64,000 nt of DNA from Pararhodobacter zhoushanensis (GTDB lineage Bacteria; Pseudomonadota; Alphaproteobacteria; Rhodobacterales; Rhodobacteraceae). Under the pieces are notes generated by a model. That model saw only the letters and a program-made list of their open reading frames with translations, was not told the DNA's origin and searched no databases. The DNA lies in the NCBI RefSeq assembly GCF_003990445.1, contig NZ_REEZ01000002.1, positions 3,121 through 67,120 on the forward strand, in the 5' to 3' direction. A program made the translations under genes and the position numbers. Below, piece by piece: positions 62,759-64,000 of the stretch (positions are counted from its first letter, which is position 1; every line of letters starts with the position of its first letter).

Positions 62759-63274
62759 ATGCCTGCGACCAGTTTTTCCGCCGCCCTCTTCCTTATCCCG
62801 CTGCTGGTGCTGCTGTTCAGCACCCAAGCGCTGGCCCCGGTGCGCCGCGCTTTTGCCACCCGAAAACCCGTTGTCGAACTGGCCCGCGATGAGCGCCTGA
62901 TCGCCGTGATCCGCCCCGATCCCGGTGTCTTGGCCTTGCATGCGCTGGGGATCGCCGCGCTGGTGATCGCAGCGGCGCTGGTCGAACAGGTGCTGTTCGG
63001 CGCCAGTCCCGGCACCGCCTATCTGCCGCTCATGCCCTTTGCCCTTGCCGCGCTGGTGCATCTTCTGGCGCAGGGCAGCGCACAATGGCTGGTCACCGAC
63101 CGCCGGGTGATCACCGCGCTGGGGGCCTCGTTGCCGCTGTCGGACATTGCCCGGATCACGGTTGGCGCGGTGTCGGTGCAGCTGGATGGCTCCGGCACGC
63201 AATCGGTGCGTTTGGTCGGCCTGCCCGACGCGCCCGCCACCGCCCGGCTCATCCGACACGCGCTTGAGCAGTAG
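62759..63274 (+). CDS. Second PH-like membrane protein
   Basis: A 171-residue membrane protein with an N-terminal helix (AALFLIPLLVLLFSTQALAP), two further hydrophobic segments, and a PH-like core with QGSAQWLVTDRRVITALGASLPLSDIARITVGAVSVQLDGSGTQSVRLVGLPD. The W-L-V-T-D-R-R motif again matches bPH domains, so it is a distant relative of the preceding gene. Unknown role. Confidence 0.7.
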   Translation: MPATSFSAALFLIPLLVLLFSTQALAPVRRAFATRKPVVELARDERLIAVIRPDPGVLALHALGIAALVIAAALVEQVLFGASPGTAYLPLMPFALAALVHLLAQGSAQWLVTDRRVITALGASLPLSDIARITVGAVSVQLDGSGTQSVRLVGLPDAPATARLIRHALEQ

Positions 63275-63355
63275 CGCCCCGGCCCGTCCGGCGTTATAAG
63301 CCCGCCCGAACCCGGTGGCTTGAGGGCCGCCCGGACGGCAAGCAAGGCGGCGCGC

Positions 63356-64000
63356 ATGATCCTTCACTTTTCCAACGCTCGGCTGATCGACCCCGAGGCG
63401 GGCACCGATGCCACAGGCTCGCTGACCGTCGAAAACGGCCGCATAACCGCCCTGAACGCGCCCGCGCCCCAAGGGGCCGAGGTGATCGACGCACGCGGCA
63501 GATGTCTGGCACCGGGGATCGTCGATTGGGGCGTCCATGTCGGTGAGCCGGGCGCGCGCCACAAGGAAAGCTACCGCTCGGCCGGACAGGCCGCCGCGGC
63601 GGGCGGGGTGACCACGTTCATCACCCGCCCCGACACCCTGCCGGCCACGGACACCCCCGAATCCCTCGACTTTCTCGCCCGCCGCGCCAGCATCGAAGCC
63701 CCGGTCAACGTGCGCCACATGGCGGCCCTGACCCGCGGCCGCGAAGGGCGCGAGATGGCCGAGATCGGCTTCCTGATGGACGCCGGGGCCGTCGCCTTTA
63801 CCGACGTCGAACACGTCACCCGCGACACCAAGGTGCTGTCGCGCTGCCTGACCTATGCGCGCTCACTGGGCGCGCTGGTGGTGTGCCACCCGCAAGACCC
63901 GGGGCTGAGCGCCGGGGCGGCGGTGACCTCGGGAAAATTCGCCTCGCTGCGCGGGTTGCCGGGCGTGTCGCCGATGGCCGAACGGATGGGGTTTGACCGC
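63356..64000 (+). CDS. Dihydroorotase-like protein, partial at window end
   Basis: The first 215 codons of a class I dihydroorotase/PyrC-like amidohydrolase: ILHFSNARLIDPEAGTDATGSLTVENGRITALN, then APGIVDWGVHVGEPGARHKESYRSAGQAAAAGGVTTFITRPDTLPATDTPESL, GAVAFTDVEHVTRDTKVLSRCLTYA and LGALVVCHPQDPGLS. The metal motif D-x-H-x-H-x-R-E-P-G is altered to DWGVHVGEPG: the first histidine and the arginine are lost. It may be a non-catalytic PyrC'-type partner of aspartate transcarbamoylase, which would fit the family, but the rest of the gene is outside the window. Confidence 0.75.
   Translation, partial: MILHFSNARLIDPEAGTDATGSLTVENGRITALNAPAPQGAEVIDARGRCLAPGIVDWGVHVGEPGARHKESYRSAGQAAAAGGVTTFITRPDTLPATDTPESLDFLARRASIEAPVNVRHMAALTRGREGREMAEIGFLMDAGAVAFTDVEHVTRDTKVLSRCLTYARSLGALVVCHPQDPGLSAGAAVTSGKFASLRGLPGVSPMAERMGFDR

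Overview
The window is GC-rich, densely coded chromosomal DNA from an alphaproteobacterium, most likely of the Rhodobacteraceae (Roseobacter/Paracoccus side). This is inferred from the overall style: tight operons with ATGA and TGATG start/stop overlaps, many TRAP and tripartite tricarboxylate (TTT) transporters, MsrPQ, HflKC, and an interspersed hairpin repeat with an AAATATCC core. I saw no rRNA, tRNA, insertion sequence, prophage or CRISPR array.

Layout. 1-2,350: DUF302 protein and the methionine sulfoxide repair pair msrPQ. 2,457-11,037: a minus-strand set with a PLP amino-acid decarboxylase, an FAD-linked oxidase, tctABC and a class III aminotransferase, next to an AraC-type regulator preceded by a 25-bp dyad. 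11,040-13,862: a TRAP transporter (dctPQM order) divergent from a MarR gene. 13,986-22,118: a set that matches, in content and nearly in order, the indole-3-acetic acid (IAA) catabolic iac genes (iacR, then iacHABCDEFG on the minus strand, with iacI alone on the plus strand). 22,172-30,256: aldehyde dehydrogenase, hydroxyquinol-type intradiol dioxygenase, maleylacetate reductase, LysR and IclR regulators, and pcaIJF. 30,294-37,480: an MDR oxidoreductase and D-xylose uptake and phosphorylation genes (xylB, xylGHF, ROK repressor). 37,477-40,345: a CRTAC1/ASPIC protein and a MauG-like di-heme peroxidase. 40,419-50,191: AEC transporter, HxlR/nitroreductase pair, GntR/AbrB/gamma-glutamyltransferase set, TSUP permease, TAXI-TRAP system. 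50,299-52,454: pobA with its divergent AraC regulator. 52,617-64,000: mostly housekeeping genes (hisA, sodium symporter, EamA, EVE, VOC, WYL, gor, hflKC, two PH-domain proteins, start of a pyrC-like gene).

How it fits together. The central 12-30 kb looks like a catabolic island. A TRAP importer and IacA-H would convert an indole-acetate-like substrate to a dihydroxy- or trihydroxybenzene. An intradiol dioxygenase and maleylacetate reductase would give 3-oxoadipate, and PcaIJ/PcaF would give succinyl-CoA and acetyl-CoA. The described iac pathway ends at catechol, yet the ring-cleavage genes here look built for hydroxyquinol. No catechol (catABC) or protocatechuate (pcaHGBDC) branch is present in the window. 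A 15-17 bp motif occurs three times between iacH and iacI and once, in related form, upstream of the maleylacetate reductase operon, which suggests the two halves are co-regulated. All functional calls rest on reading the protein sequences; no database search was possible.
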